Below, piece by piece: positions 1-9,755 of a DNA stretch of 39,009 nt. A model generated the notes under the pieces. It was not told where the DNA came from. It did no database searches and worked only from the letters and a program-made list of their open reading frames with translations. The DNA lies in assembly GCA_902632145.1 (NCBI GenBank), contig CACPBH010000005.1:1-39009 (forward strand), written 5' to 3'. Source of the stretch: an uncultured Pelagibacteraceae bacterium (GTDB lineage Bacteria > Pseudomonadota > Alphaproteobacteria > Pelagibacterales > Pelagibacteraceae). Made by a program: the position numbers and the translations under genes. Position 1 is the stretch's first letter, and each line of letters starts with the position of its first letter.

Positions 1-657
1 GTAATTTGTAACTCCGATCCCCCAAATGTTTACAATAACTTAATAAAATCAAAAGAGGATTATGGCTTTTTATTTAAACAAAAAATTAAACGGATGGATT
101 ATTCAATGGGTTTATTCGTTTATTATTTTGGATCTAAAAAAAAATATAGAGATGTTGCTCATCACACAATTTATTTTGGAGAGACTTATGAAAAACATCT
201 TGATAAAATCTTTGAAAAGAAAATACTTTCTGATGACATAAGTTATTATTTACATCGACCATCTGCGACAGATCCTAATATGGCACCAGAAGGCCAAGAT
301 GCTTTTTATGTATTAGTTCCAGTCCCAAATAATTTGTCTAAAGTTAATTGGATTGAAGAGGGTGATAGATTTAAAGATTTAGTTTTAGATAAAATGGACA
401 AAACTGTTCTGCCTGGTATCAAAGACAATGTGGTAAGTGATTTTTATTTAACGCCTGATTACTTCGAAATAGATCTAGCTACTCTTTATGGATCTGGGTT
501 TTCAATTCAACCAAAATTTTCTCAGTCAGCTTATTTTAGATTTCATAATCAATCTGAAATATATAAAAACTTATTTTTTGTTGGCGCAGGAACACACCCA
601 GGCGCTGGAATGCCCGGTGTTCTTTCATCGGCAAAGGTTTTAGACAAATTGTTTTAA
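1..657 (+). CDS. crtI: Phytoene desaturase (CrtI-type), 3' part; frame is open from base 1
   Basis: Frame 1 is open from the window edge (VICNSDPPNVYNNLIKSKEDYGF...) into the listed ORF; C-terminal FVGAGTHPGAGMPGVLSSAKV is typical of CrtI; followed by crtB and crtY. Confidence 0.93.
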   Translation, partial: VICNSDPPNVYNNLIKSKEDYGFLFKQKIKRMDYSMGLFVYYFGSKKKYRDVAHHTIYFGETYEKHLDKIFEKKILSDDISYYLHRPSATDPNMAPEGQDAFYVLVPVPNNLSKVNWIEEGDRFKDLVLDKMDKTVLPGIKDNVVSDFYLTPDYFEIDLATLYGSGFSIQPKFSQSAYFRFHNQSEIYKNLFFVGAGTHPGAGMPGVLSSAKVLDKLF

Positions 658-1505
658 TGAAAAATAATTTATTAAAAAAACATGCTAAATCATTTTATTG
701 GGCGAGTTTTTTTCTATCGAGGAATATTTTGAATAAATGCTCATCTTTATATAATTTCTGTAGAACCTTAGATGATATAGTTGATGAAAATAATGATCTT
801 AGTTCGAAGAGAGAAATTTTCTTAAAATTTAAAAAGGATTTTGAGAATAAAAATCTTAACAATCAAATTATAAAAGATATGTGGTCAGTTATTGATAGTG
901 AAAGTATTTCTAAACAAATAATAATAGATTTATTTGATGGAGTTGAGACAGACTTAGAGGAAAAAGTACTGATTAATTCAAAAAAAGATCTTTTGGTTTA
1001 TTCTTATAGAGTTGCCGGAACAGTTGGATTGATGATGTCAAAAATCTTGAAAGTGAAAGATAAAGAGGCTTTTAAAGGTGCAATAGATCTTGGTATAGCC
1101 ATGCAACTTACTAATATTGCTAGAGATGTTTGTGAAGATAAAGCGCGAAATAGACAATATGTAAAACACGATTTTTCATCAATTCGAGCTATTATAAATG
1201 AGTCTCAACTATTTTATGAAAGATCATTTACATCTATTAGCAGTATACCAGTTAAATCTAGATTTTCAGTTATTGTTGCAAGACGAGTTTACAGAAAAAT
1301 AGGTGACTATATTCTAAAACAAAATAACATAGATAATTATAATAAAGCAGGCAAAATCTATGTCCCAGTATTGGAAAAGGTCATTCAGACTTTTTTATCT
1401 ATTATTGACTTTATTAAGTTATTATTCATTAAAAATTTAAATTACGACAATCAATTAAATCATAATATTTTAGAGCAAGAGATTAATTTGAATGAAAGAA
1501 TTTGA
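657..1505 (+). CDS. crtB: Phytoene synthase
   Basis: Squalene/phytoene synthase motifs YNFCRTLDDIVDE and AMQLTNIARDVCEDKARNRQYV; between crtI and crtY. Confidence 0.93.
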   Translation: MKNNLLKKHAKSFYWASFFLSRNILNKCSSLYNFCRTLDDIVDENNDLSSKREIFLKFKKDFENKNLNNQIIKDMWSVIDSESISKQIIIDLFDGVETDLEEKVLINSKKDLLVYSYRVAGTVGLMMSKILKVKDKEAFKGAIDLGIAMQLTNIARDVCEDKARNRQYVKHDFSSIRAIINESQLFYERSFTSISSIPVKSRFSVIVARRVYRKIGDYILKQNNIDNYNKAGKIYVPVLEKVIQTFLSIIDFIKLLFIKNLNYDNQLNHNILEQEINLNERI

Positions 1506-2559
1506 TTATATTATTATAGGAGGTGGATGCGCGGGTTTATCTTTGGCCTATGAGCTTGAAATAAATGATAAGTTAAAGGAGAAAACTTTAGCAATAATTG
1601 AAACCCGTGAAGAATATAGGAGAGACAAAACTTGGTCATTCTGGAAAGTATTTGATCATAATTTTGAAGATTGTGTAATTAAAAGTTGGAATAATTTTAC
1701 AATTAATACTACTGAAAACTCTAATGAATTAACAAATAAAAAATTTCCTTACCAAAGTATTGATAGTGGAAAGTTTTATAAAAAGATTAATTCTAAACTC
1801 TCCACAAATTCTAATATTAGTTTTTTCAAAAATCTAAACGAAGTCAATTCAGAAAATTCAATAATTTTTAATAGTATTTTTGAAAAAGAATTTGATAAGA
1901 CTGAGTTATGGCAACACTTTCAAGGTATTGAGATAGAGACACCTAAGAACATTTTCGATGAAGAAATTATAAACTTAATGGATTTTAATTGCGATCAGAG
2001 AAAAGATGTACATTTTTTCTACACCTTGCCATTTAGCAAAAATAAAGCTTTGATTGAAACTACTTGGCTATCAGATTTAGAGGATCAGAGCCTCAGAGAT
2101 TATGATCTTCAGTTAGAAAATTATATTGAGAATAATCTGGGTATAAAAAACTATAGAATTAATTTTACTGAAAAAGGAGCTATACCACTCTTTTCTCCAT
2201 CATTTAAAAAAAATAATAAAATAATTAATATTGGATCAGCTGGGGGGATGACTCGTTTAAGTACAGGTTACACTTTTTTGAACATTCAAGAACATAGTCG
2301 TTATATTGTAAAAAACATTGACAATATTGATAAAGCAAAAATATTCTCCTTAGGAAAAAAATATCAATTTTTAGATAAAGTATTTCTAAAAGTATTAAAA
2401 AAACATCCCGAAAAGATGCCTAAAATTTTTTATAATATGTTTAAAACTTCTTCTAATACAATTATAAAATTTTTATCAAATAAAAGTAATATTATTGAAG
2501 ACATAAATATTATAAGCAAAATGCCAAAATTAATTTTTTTAAAAGCATTGTTTAATTAA
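1492..2559 (+). CDS. crtY: Lycopene beta-cyclase (CrtY type)
   Basis: N-terminal FAD motif DYIIIGGGCAGLSLAYEL; DKTWSFW motif; GSAGGMTRLSTGYTFLNIQ. Confidence 0.92.
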   Translation: MKEFDYIIIGGGCAGLSLAYELEINDKLKEKTLAIIETREEYRRDKTWSFWKVFDHNFEDCVIKSWNNFTINTTENSNELTNKKFPYQSIDSGKFYKKINSKLSTNSNISFFKNLNEVNSENSIIFNSIFEKEFDKTELWQHFQGIEIETPKNIFDEEIINLMDFNCDQRKDVHFFYTLPFSKNKALIETTWLSDLEDQSLRDYDLQLENYIENNLGIKNYRINFTEKGAIPLFSPSFKKNNKIINIGSAGGMTRLSTGYTFLNIQEHSRYIVKNIDNIDKAKIFSLGKKYQFLDKVFLKVLKKHPEKMPKIFYNMFKTSSNTIIKFLSNKSNIIEDINIISKMPKLIFLKALFN

Positions 2560-3464
2560 TGGAAAATATTAACTTAAAGCACTCAATTATATTTTTTAAT
2601 TTTTGTATTTTGATAAGCCCTCTTTATCTAATGTTCAATTTTGAGCCAGTTATATTTTGCTTATTCTTAATTTTAATTTTGGGAATTTCTCACGGTGCAT
2701 TAGATAATATCAAAGGAAAAAAACTTTTAAAATTATTTGGATACAAACAAACTATATCCTTTTATCTTGCATATGTATTAATTTCATCATTTATAATAAT
2801 ATTCTGGCTGATATTTCCTAATACAATTTTATTACTATTTTTGATTGTGGCTGCCTATCATTTTGGAAAAGAAGATACAGTATTTTTTTTTAGAAAAAAG
2901 TTTTTCATATCTGAGTGTTTATTCTTCTTAAAAGGATCAACAGTAATTATGGCCCCACTATTATTAAATAGAGAGGAAACTAATGAAATATTTAGGATTC
3001 TAAATTTTAAAGTTTTTGAGGCAGGATTATTTAGTAATGAATTTTTAATTGGAATGTTATGTCTTGGTTTTTTATCATCTATGTACATTTCAAAAAAAGA
3101 AAGCACAAATCTAAAAGGTGTCATGATCATGGACTTCTTTTCTTTAATAATACTAAATCTTTTTTTATCGCCTATTTTAGCTTTTACTCTTTATTTTTGT
3201 TTTCTTCATTCAATTAGGCATTCGATTACTCTTATTTTTGAGTTAGATAGATCTTTCAAGCCAGGACTTAAAAAATTTATAATTAAAGCTATCCCTTTAA
3301 CTTTTGTAACTGCAGTAATATTTTTATTTGCAATATATATTTTAAATAACTTTTTTAAGCTTGATGAGGCTATTTATAAGGTAATATTTATTGGTTTGGC
3401 GTCACTTACTTTTCCGCATATATTGTTAGAATATTTTTTAGAAAAAAATGAAAAAAGAACTTAA
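2559..3464 (+). CDS. blh: Beta-carotene 15,15'-dioxygenase, Brp/Blh family
   Basis: Polytopic membrane protein with conserved His motifs GISHGALDN, AYHFGKED and FLHSIRHS; directly downstream of crtY. Confidence 0.9.
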   Translation: MENINLKHSIIFFNFCILISPLYLMFNFEPVIFCLFLILILGISHGALDNIKGKKLLKLFGYKQTISFYLAYVLISSFIIIFWLIFPNTILLLFLIVAAYHFGKEDTVFFFRKKFFISECLFFLKGSTVIMAPLLLNREETNEIFRILNFKVFEAGLFSNEFLIGMLCLGFLSSMYISKKESTNLKGVMIMDFFSLIILNLFLSPILAFTLYFCFLHSIRHSITLIFELDRSFKPGLKKFIIKAIPLTFVTAVIFLFAIYILNNFFKLDEAIYKVIFIGLASLTFPHILLEYFLEKNEKRT

Positions 3465-4392
3465 AATTTATTTAGCTTCACCAAGAGGATTTTGTGCTGG
3501 TGTTAAAAGAGCAATTGAAATAGTTGAAAAATCTATCAGCAAGTTTGGAGCTCCGGTATATGTTCGTCATGAAATAGTTCATAATAAACAGGTTGTTGAA
3601 GAGTTAAAAGAAAAAGGTGCAATTTTTGTCGATGAATTATCTGACGTAGATGACGCAAGTAGACCTGTAATTTTCTCAGCTCATGGAGTGCCAAAGTCAG
3701 TACCAGAAGAAGCTAAATTAAAAAATTTATCCTTTGTAGATGCAACGTGTCCACTAGTTTCAAAGGTTCACAGAGAGTCGGAACAATTAAATAAAAATGG
3801 GTTTGATATATTGTTAATTGGACATAAAAATCATCCTGAAGTTATTGGAACAATGGGTCAGCTTCCAAATGAATCAATTAAACTAATCGAGACTAAAAAT
3901 GATGTTGATCTGCTAAAAGAAAAAGATTTTAAAAAACCTCTAGCATATATTACCCAAACAACTCTGTCTGTAGATGATACAGCTGAAATAATTGAAGCTC
4001 TTAAAAAAAAGTTTCCGAAAATTAAAGGCCCTATTAAAGAAGATATATGTTACGCAACTACTAACAGACAGTCCGCAGTAAAAGAGATAGCTTCCAAGTG
4101 TGATATGTTTTTTGTAGTGGGTAGTCGTAACTCTTCTAACTCTGTCAGATTAGTTGAAGTTGCAAAAAAAGCAGGTTGTAATAATTCTCATTTGATGCAT
4201 TCTGAAAAAGAAATTCCTTTTAATGAAATAGAAAAATCTGAAATTATCGGAATATCTTCTGGAGCGTCTGCGCCAGAAAAGCTTGTTCAAACTTTGTTGG
4301 ACAGTTTAAGAAAAGATAGAAACGTTTCTATTGAGGAAGTAACAGTTGCAGAAGAAAAAGTTGTATTTAAATTGCCGAAAGAACTTAATTAA
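3448..4392 (+). CDS. ispH: 4-hydroxy-3-methylbut-2-enyl diphosphate reductase
   Basis: SPRGFCAGVKRAIEIVE, FSAHGVP, DATCPLVSKVH and GISSGASAPE motifs. Confidence 0.96.
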   Translation: MKKELKIYLASPRGFCAGVKRAIEIVEKSISKFGAPVYVRHEIVHNKQVVEELKEKGAIFVDELSDVDDASRPVIFSAHGVPKSVPEEAKLKNLSFVDATCPLVSKVHRESEQLNKNGFDILLIGHKNHPEVIGTMGQLPNESIKLIETKNDVDLLKEKDFKKPLAYITQTTLSVDDTAEIIEALKKKFPKIKGPIKEDICYATTNRQSAVKEIASKCDMFFVVGSRNSSNSVRLVEVAKKAGCNNSHLMHSEKEIPFNEIEKSEIIGISSGASAPEKLVQTLLDSLRKDRNVSIEEVTVAEEKVVFKLPKELN

Positions 4393-5360
4393 TGGCTGTC
4401 TATACAAAGTTAAATCAAAAAAAGATTGAGGAAATTTTATCTAATTATAGTTTAGGTAAGTTGGACTCATTCAAAGGAATTGAAGAAGGTATTGAAAATA
4501 CAAATTTTTTTTTATCAATTAATAAAAAAAAATTTATATTAACTATTTACGAAAAAAGAGTTAAATCTGCTGATCTTCCTTTTTTTTCTGATCTAATGTC
4601 ATCTTTAAATAAAGCTAGCTTTAAATGCCCTGCTCCTATTTCTAATAATAAGAATGAAACTATTACAAATTTTGAGGGTAAAAAATTAATGATCGTCTCA
4701 TTTCTTGAGGGAAAAGCAAAACAAAATTTATCTCCAGCTAACTGTAAATCAATCGGATCTGAAATAGCTAAAATGCATGAGCTCACAAAGAATTTAAAAC
4801 TAAAACGACAAAATGACTTATCCATAAATTCATGGAGAAAATTATTTAATTCAGTCAAAGATAGATGTGAAAATATACATAAAGATCTGCCAAGATTAAT
4901 AGAGGAAAATCTTAATAATGTGGAAAAAAATTGGCCAAAAAATCTACCAAAAGGAATAATCCACGCAGATTTATTTCACGACAATATTTTTTTTATTCAA
5001 GATAAATTTAGTGGTGTGATAGACTTTTATTTTTCATGTGAAGATTTTTTTGCGTTTGAAATCGCTATTTGCTTTAACGCTTTGTGTTTTGACGGTCTAA
5101 AAAGTAATTTAAGTTTTAACGTTACTAAAGCAAAAAACTTTATAGACGGATATACTTCTATTAGAAAATTAACTGATGAAGAATTAAATAATATTAAGGT
5201 TCTATCTCAAGGCGCTGCTTTGAGATTCTTGTTAACTCGAGTATTTGACTCATTAAATAAAGTTGAAGGAGCAATTGTTAAAATTAAAGATCCAATGGAG
5301 TATTTAAAAAGATTAGAATTTCACAAGAATGCAAAAAATCATGAGGATTATTTTTTTTAA
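4392..5360 (+). CDS. thrB: Homoserine kinase type II (APH-like fold)
   Basis: MAVYTKLN N-terminus, GIEEGIENTNFFL, GIIHADLFHDNIFF; order ispH-thrB-rnhA is common in Alphaproteobacteria. Confidence 0.9.
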   Translation: MAVYTKLNQKKIEEILSNYSLGKLDSFKGIEEGIENTNFFLSINKKKFILTIYEKRVKSADLPFFSDLMSSLNKASFKCPAPISNNKNETITNFEGKKLMIVSFLEGKAKQNLSPANCKSIGSEIAKMHELTKNLKLKRQNDLSINSWRKLFNSVKDRCENIHKDLPRLIEENLNNVEKNWPKNLPKGIIHADLFHDNIFFIQDKFSGVIDFYFSCEDFFAFEIAICFNALCFDGLKSNLSFNVTKAKNFIDGYTSIRKLTDEELNNIKVLSQGAALRFLLTRVFDSLNKVEGAIVKIKDPMEYLKRLEFHKNAKNHEDYFF

Positions 5361-5782
5361 TGAAATTAAAGATTTATACTGATGGCGCTTGCTCTGGAAA
5401 TCCTGGGAAAGGAGGTTGGGCAGCAATCATATTAGATGACTCTGATCAATCTAAGATTTCTGGAAGTGAAAATAATACAACTAATAATAGGATGGAATTA
5501 ATGGCTCCAATCATGGCATTAAAAAAAATAAAAAAGAAATCAGAGATTACAATTTTTACTGACTCGAAATATGTGAAAGATGGAATAACTGATTGGATTA
5601 AGAAGTGGAAAGTTAATAATTGGAAAAGTTCAAACAAGAAACCAGTTAAAAATAAAGATCTTTGGATTAAATTGGATAATGCTTGTCTAAAACATAAAAT
5701 TACTTGGAAATGGGTTAAGGCACACGCTGGCAACAAATATAATAATCTTGTTGATGAGTTAGCAGTTTCGAACACTAAATAG
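5360..5782 (+). CDS. rnhA: Ribonuclease HI
   Basis: IYTDGACSGNPGKGGWAAI, NNTTNNRMELMAPI, FTDSKYV, KWVKAHAGN. Confidence 0.95.
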   Translation: MKLKIYTDGACSGNPGKGGWAAIILDDSDQSKISGSENNTTNNRMELMAPIMALKKIKKKSEITIFTDSKYVKDGITDWIKKWKVNNWKSSNKKPVKNKDLWIKLDNACLKHKITWKWVKAHAGNKYNNLVDELAVSNTK

Positions 5783-6260
5783 ATTTTAAAAAGCTTTCGG
5801 CTGAAGATAATTTACAAGTAGCTGTTTCTTTTTCTTCCTCTACTTTTTTAACTTCGCCTTTGTCCACAAGCATAGTGTATCTATTTGATCTAATTCCTAA
5901 TCCTTTTTCCGATTTATCTACTTCTGCTCCAATAGCTTTTGTAAATTTAAGAAAGGGATCGCCAGCCATAAAAATTTTACTCCCAGCATTTTGGTTTTCA
6001 CCCCAAGCCTTCATAACATTGGGATCATTTACAGCGATGCATATAATTTTTGTAATTCCTTTTTGAGTAGCTAAATCATAATTTTTTATATACCCAGGAA
6101 GATGAAGAGCCGAACAAGTTTTAGTAAAAGCTCCAGGCATACCTAAAATAATAGTCTTGCCTTTACAAAGATCTGAAATATCAATTTTTTTTACATCATT
6201 ATTTTGGTCAAGATAAAATAACTCCGAATTAGGTAGTTTGTCTCCTATTTTTATTCTCAT
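5775..6260 (-). CDS. Peroxiredoxin, Prx5/redoxin type
   Basis: GMPGAFTKTCSALHLPGY active-site region; KFTKAIGAEVD. Confidence 0.88.
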   Translation of the reverse strand: MRIKIGDKLPNSELFYLDQNNDVKKIDISDLCKGKTIILGMPGAFTKTCSALHLPGYIKNYDLATQKGITKIICIAVNDPNVMKAWGENQNAGSKIFMAGDPFLKFTKAIGAEVDKSEKGLGIRSNRYTMLVDKGEVKKVEEEKETATCKLSSAESFLKSI

Positions 6261-7633
6261 TGAATTTTGCCCAAAATATAATTTTTTACTTCTGAATTTG
6301 AATTCCTGATAATATCAAATGTTTCCTTTTTATCTATATTCAATTTTAAATGCTTAGGTAAGTCTAAATTTTTTCCTATGGCTTTTTTAATAGTATCGTT
6401 AAACTTATAAGGATGAGCTGTACCAAGAACAACTATATCTCCTAAATTTTTAAAACTTTTTGCTGCTCCTACTCCAGTAGCAGTATGAGGATCAATTATA
6501 AATTGATGCTCTTTATAAATTTCATTAATTATAGATACTGTCTCTTCATCTGTAACTTTTACTGCTTCAAAATCCTTTTTAATTTTATCGATTTCTTTTT
6601 TTTCTAAATTGAATATATTTTTTGATGATAGATCATTCATTAATGATCCTACCTTACTATCGCTCTCATCTAATATATAATAAAGCAGCCTCTCAAAATT
6701 ACTGGCAACTTGTATATCCATACTTGGTGTAATGGTTGCTTTCACTTTATCAGGTTTATATTCTCCTGTATTAATAACTCTTTGTAAAATATCATTTTTA
6801 TTCGTAGCGACTATAAGTTTATTAATTGGTAAACCCATTTTTTTTGCAACGTATCCAGCATAGATATCTCCAAAATTACCAGTTGGTACTGAAAAGCTTA
6901 TATTATTTTTTTTTAATCTAAAGAAAGAATAAAAATAATAAACAATTTGACAAACAATTCTCGCCCAATTGATAGAATTTACGCCTGACATATTTATTTT
7001 CGATCTAAAACTATTTTCATTAAAAAGCTCTTTTACAATTTTTTGACAATCATCAAATGAACCCTCAATAGCTATATTATAAATATTAGCTCCACCAATT
7101 GTTGTCATTATTTTTCTTTGAATATTTGAAATCTTATTGTGTGGATGTAGTACAAAAAGATTTATATTTTTTCTATTGCTTAAAGCAGCTATAGCCGCTG
7201 AACCAGTATCTCCTGATGTAGCAACTATGACATTTACAGTTTTATCTTTAGCGACTTCTAAATGGTCATACATATTGCCAATTACCTGCATTGCAATGTC
7301 TTTAAAAGCTAAAGTGGGTCCATGATAAAGTTCGAGAAGATTTATATTTCCAATTTTTTTTATATTTACGACTTCTTTATCTTTAAAACTACTATAAGAT
7401 TTTTGTATCAGTGAGCTAAGTTCGTCCTTTTTAATTTCACCTGAACAGAAATTAAAGATAATTTCTGAAGCAAGTTCGTTATAATTTAGTTGACTTAAAT
7501 TATTAAGTTCTTCTTGACTATACTTCTTGATTTCAGCAGGCAAAAATAACCCTCCGCCTGGTGCAAGTCCTCTTAAGAAAATATCTTTAAAGCTAAATTC
7601 TAAAGATTTATCTCTAGTGCTAAAATAATTCAT
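6257..7633 (-). CDS. thrC: Threonine synthase
   Basis: MNYFSTRDKS, HGPTLAFKDIAMQ (PLP lysine), VATSGDTGSAAI, SVPTGNFGDIYAGY. Confidence 0.95.
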   Translation of the reverse strand: MNYFSTRDKSLEFSFKDIFLRGLAPGGGLFLPAEIKKYSQEELNNLSQLNYNELASEIIFNFCSGEIKKDELSSLIQKSYSSFKDKEVVNIKKIGNINLLELYHGPTLAFKDIAMQVIGNMYDHLEVAKDKTVNVIVATSGDTGSAAIAALSNRKNINLFVLHPHNKISNIQRKIMTTIGGANIYNIAIEGSFDDCQKIVKELFNENSFRSKINMSGVNSINWARIVCQIVYYFYSFFRLKKNNISFSVPTGNFGDIYAGYVAKKMGLPINKLIVATNKNDILQRVINTGEYKPDKVKATITPSMDIQVASNFERLLYYILDESDSKVGSLMNDLSSKNIFNLEKKEIDKIKKDFEAVKVTDEETVSIINEIYKEHQFIIDPHTATGVGAAKSFKNLGDIVVLGTAHPYKFNDTIKKAIGKNLDLPKHLKLNIDKKETFDIIRNSNSEVKNYILGKIQ

Positions 7634-8328
7634 TTTTTTCTTCTAAAATATAAATAATAAAAAATTATCGAGATTGATATTGCATACCATGTTATAGCAT
7701 ATTTAAGGTGATTATTTGGCACATCTATACTTATCTTTTTAGGAAGTGGCGTCTTGGCTTTATTATCCTCCAAAAAAATTACAAACTCATTAAATTGCTC
7801 TCCCGTAGCTTCTTTTAAATCTTCTAAATTTAATGAAAACCAAATATTATTTAAAATATCATTATCTGGTTTAAATATACTTGGTTTATAAATTTCTCTT
7901 AAAAGACCAATTATTTCACTATCACTTTCTGCTTTAGAGTTTATGCTTGCGCTGCCTTTTAGTTCTTTTTTAATCCATCCTCTATTAATTAAAACATTTT
8001 GATTTTTATCAGTCCTAAAAGGAGTGACTACATCATATCCAGGTTTTCCACTTTCATTCAAGCTATAAAGGTAAATTTGCTTATCAAAATTAAATTTTCC
8101 TTTAGCGCTTACTCTCTGATAATTCTTTTTAATTGAGTCAGAGTATTCTATTGGTTTAGAGTCTAATCCAAAAGTAATTTCGCTTATTAGTTCTAGCTTC
8201 CATTGCAATCTATAAAGTTGCCAAGTTCCTAAAGCACAAAATACCGTTACAAAAAAAATAACGAATAGTTGAAATAAAAATGCTCTTTTCAATTTGAGAT
8301 TAGCTTCCCCAAATATAGATCGCAGCAA
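7630..8328 (-). CDS. SURF1-family cytochrome oxidase biogenesis protein
   Basis: N-terminal TM with LGTWQLYRLQWKLELI, VLINRGWIKKE, C-terminal HLKYAITWYAISI; next to ctaE. Confidence 0.9.
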   Translation of the reverse strand: MLRSIFGEANLKLKRAFLFQLFVIFFVTVFCALGTWQLYRLQWKLELISEITFGLDSKPIEYSDSIKKNYQRVSAKGKFNFDKQIYLYSLNESGKPGYDVVTPFRTDKNQNVLINRGWIKKELKGSASINSKAESDSEIIGLLREIYKPSIFKPDNDILNNIWFSLNLEDLKEATGEQFNEFVIFLEDNKAKTPLPKKISIDVPNNHLKYAITWYAISISIIFYYLYFRRKK

Positions 8329-9091
8329 ATAAGAATAACCAAACTACGTCAACAAAATGCCAGTACCAGGCTGCTGCTTCAAATCCAAAGTGGTGTTGGG
8401 GCGTCGAGTGGCCTCTCATTGATCGAAACAAACAAACTGCAAGAAAAACTGTTCCGACAATTACATGAAAACCATGAAAACCGGTCGACATATAAAATGT
8501 GGAACCATAAATTCCACCATCTAAAGTAAATGTTGCATGATGATATTCATAAGCTTGAAAACAAGAAAATATAAATCCTAAAAATACTGTTGCGATCAAA
8601 CCATTTACTAATCCTTTTCTGTCATTTTCTAACATTGCATGATGCGCCCAAGTTACAGTAGTTCCTGATAATAATAAAATTAGAGTATTGATTAATGGGA
8701 TATCCCAAGGATCAAAAGTTTTGATATCTGCTGGCGGCCATATACCGCCTATAGAGTCAGGTGGAAATAAACTAGCGTTAAAGAAAGCCCAGAACCAAGC
8801 AACAAAAAACATTACTTCAGAGGCGATAAATAATGTCATACCGTACCTGTGTCCAATTTGAACTACTGGAGTATGATGACCTTGATGTTCTGCTTCTTCT
8901 ATAACATCTCTCCACCACATAAATGCACCATAAACTACTAACGCAAAACCAATCAAAAGTAACCAAAGTGCTTTAGAGTGAAAGTAATAAACTGCTCCAA
9001 AAGCTAAGACTAAAGTTGCAATTGAAACATAGATCGGCCAAGGACTTGGGTCAACTAAATGGTAATCGTGTTTTGGTTTTTCTGCTGACAT
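8300..9091 (-). CDS. ctaE: Cytochrome c oxidase subunit III
   Basis: HDYHLVDPSPWPIY, SEVMFFVAWFWAFFN, FHGFHVIVG, HFVDVVWLFLFAAIYIWG. Confidence 0.96.
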   Translation of the reverse strand: MSAEKPKHDYHLVDPSPWPIYVSIATLVLAFGAVYYFHSKALWLLLIGFALVVYGAFMWWRDVIEEAEHQGHHTPVVQIGHRYGMTLFIASEVMFFVAWFWAFFNASLFPPDSIGGIWPPADIKTFDPWDIPLINTLILLLSGTTVTWAHHAMLENDRKGLVNGLIATVFLGFIFSCFQAYEYHHATFTLDGGIYGSTFYMSTGFHGFHVIVGTVFLAVCLFRSMRGHSTPQHHFGFEAAAWYWHFVDVVWLFLFAAIYIWGS

Positions 9092-9642
9092 TATGTGTTA
9101 CTCTTTTCATAATAGCCTGATGAAAAAAAAGTAAAAGACAAAGTTACATCAGACATATTTTTAGTTTTATTATCATCAACGACTTTAGGATCCAAGAAAA
9201 ATGTTAATACAAACTCTTTTTTTTCACCTGGTTGTAAAGTTTGTTTTTCAAAACAAAAACAACCTATCTTATTCAGATAAATACCAAATGGTGATGGAGA
9301 TACATTAAATGTTGCTGACCCTGAAGAAATTTCATTGCTAGGATTTTCAACGTTAAATTTAACTGTGTGAACTTCGCCTGGTTTTAAGTTTAAAGTATTC
9401 ATCTCAGGATAAAATTTCCAATCTAAAGTGCTATTAATGTTTGTATCAAATCTCATTTTATAGTCTTGGTTTACTATAATTTTTGGAATTTCTTTGTCAG
9501 TAGCGTTTTGAGTAGTTCCACCGAATCCTGTTACTCTGCAAAACAAATCATATAAAGGAACTGCTGCAAAAGACAATCCAAGCATTAGTAAAAATATCGA
9601 TACTAAAGCGATAGGTGTTAAGTTTTTTTTGCTTATATTCAT
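9091..9642 (-). CDS. ctaG: Cytochrome c oxidase assembly protein CtaG (Cox11-type)
   Basis: AAVPLYDLFCRVTGFGGTTQ; IGCFCFEKQTLQPGE copper-binding motif. Confidence 0.95.
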   Translation of the reverse strand: MNISKKNLTPIALVSIFLLMLGLSFAAVPLYDLFCRVTGFGGTTQNATDKEIPKIIVNQDYKMRFDTNINSTLDWKFYPEMNTLNLKPGEVHTVKFNVENPSNEISSGSATFNVSPSPFGIYLNKIGCFCFEKQTLQPGEKKEFVLTFFLDPKVVDDNKTKNMSDVTLSFTFFSSGYYEKSNT

Positions 9643-9755
9643 TATATTTCTCTATTATAAATTCCGATATTGTAGAAAGTTAATACAAATAAAAAAATCA
9701 TAAATAAGATTAATATTAAAGCTGTTATTAGGTTTTTTTTCTTTTTGTTCATCAT
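9642..9755 (-). CDS. Small 37-aa single-TM protein, candidate CoxF-position protein (not in supplied ORF track)
   Basis: Manual reverse-strand translation: MMNKKKKNLITALILILFMIFLFVLTFYNIGIYNREI*; its TAA shares an A with the ctaG ATG (TAATG); fills the ctaB-ctaG gap exactly. Confidence 0.7.
   Translation of the reverse strand: MMNKKKKNLITALILILFMIFLFVLTFYNIGIYNREI

Noticed and set aside
2858-3130. 90-aa antisense ORF in blh, and similar antisense ORFs (4547-4858, 5446-5775, 13167-13463, 13485-13790, 16090-16368, 20045-20320, 20591-20857, 23280-23654, 32446-32697, 32734-33003)
   Set aside because: All lie antisense to confidently identified genes, with no RBS or family-like motifs; expected from AT-rich codon usage.
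8300-8328. 29-nt overlap of surf1 with ctaE as a special dual-coding region
   Set aside because: Probably just a start-codon choice; SURF1 homology only begins around KLKRAFLFQL, so a downstream start would shorten or remove the overlap.
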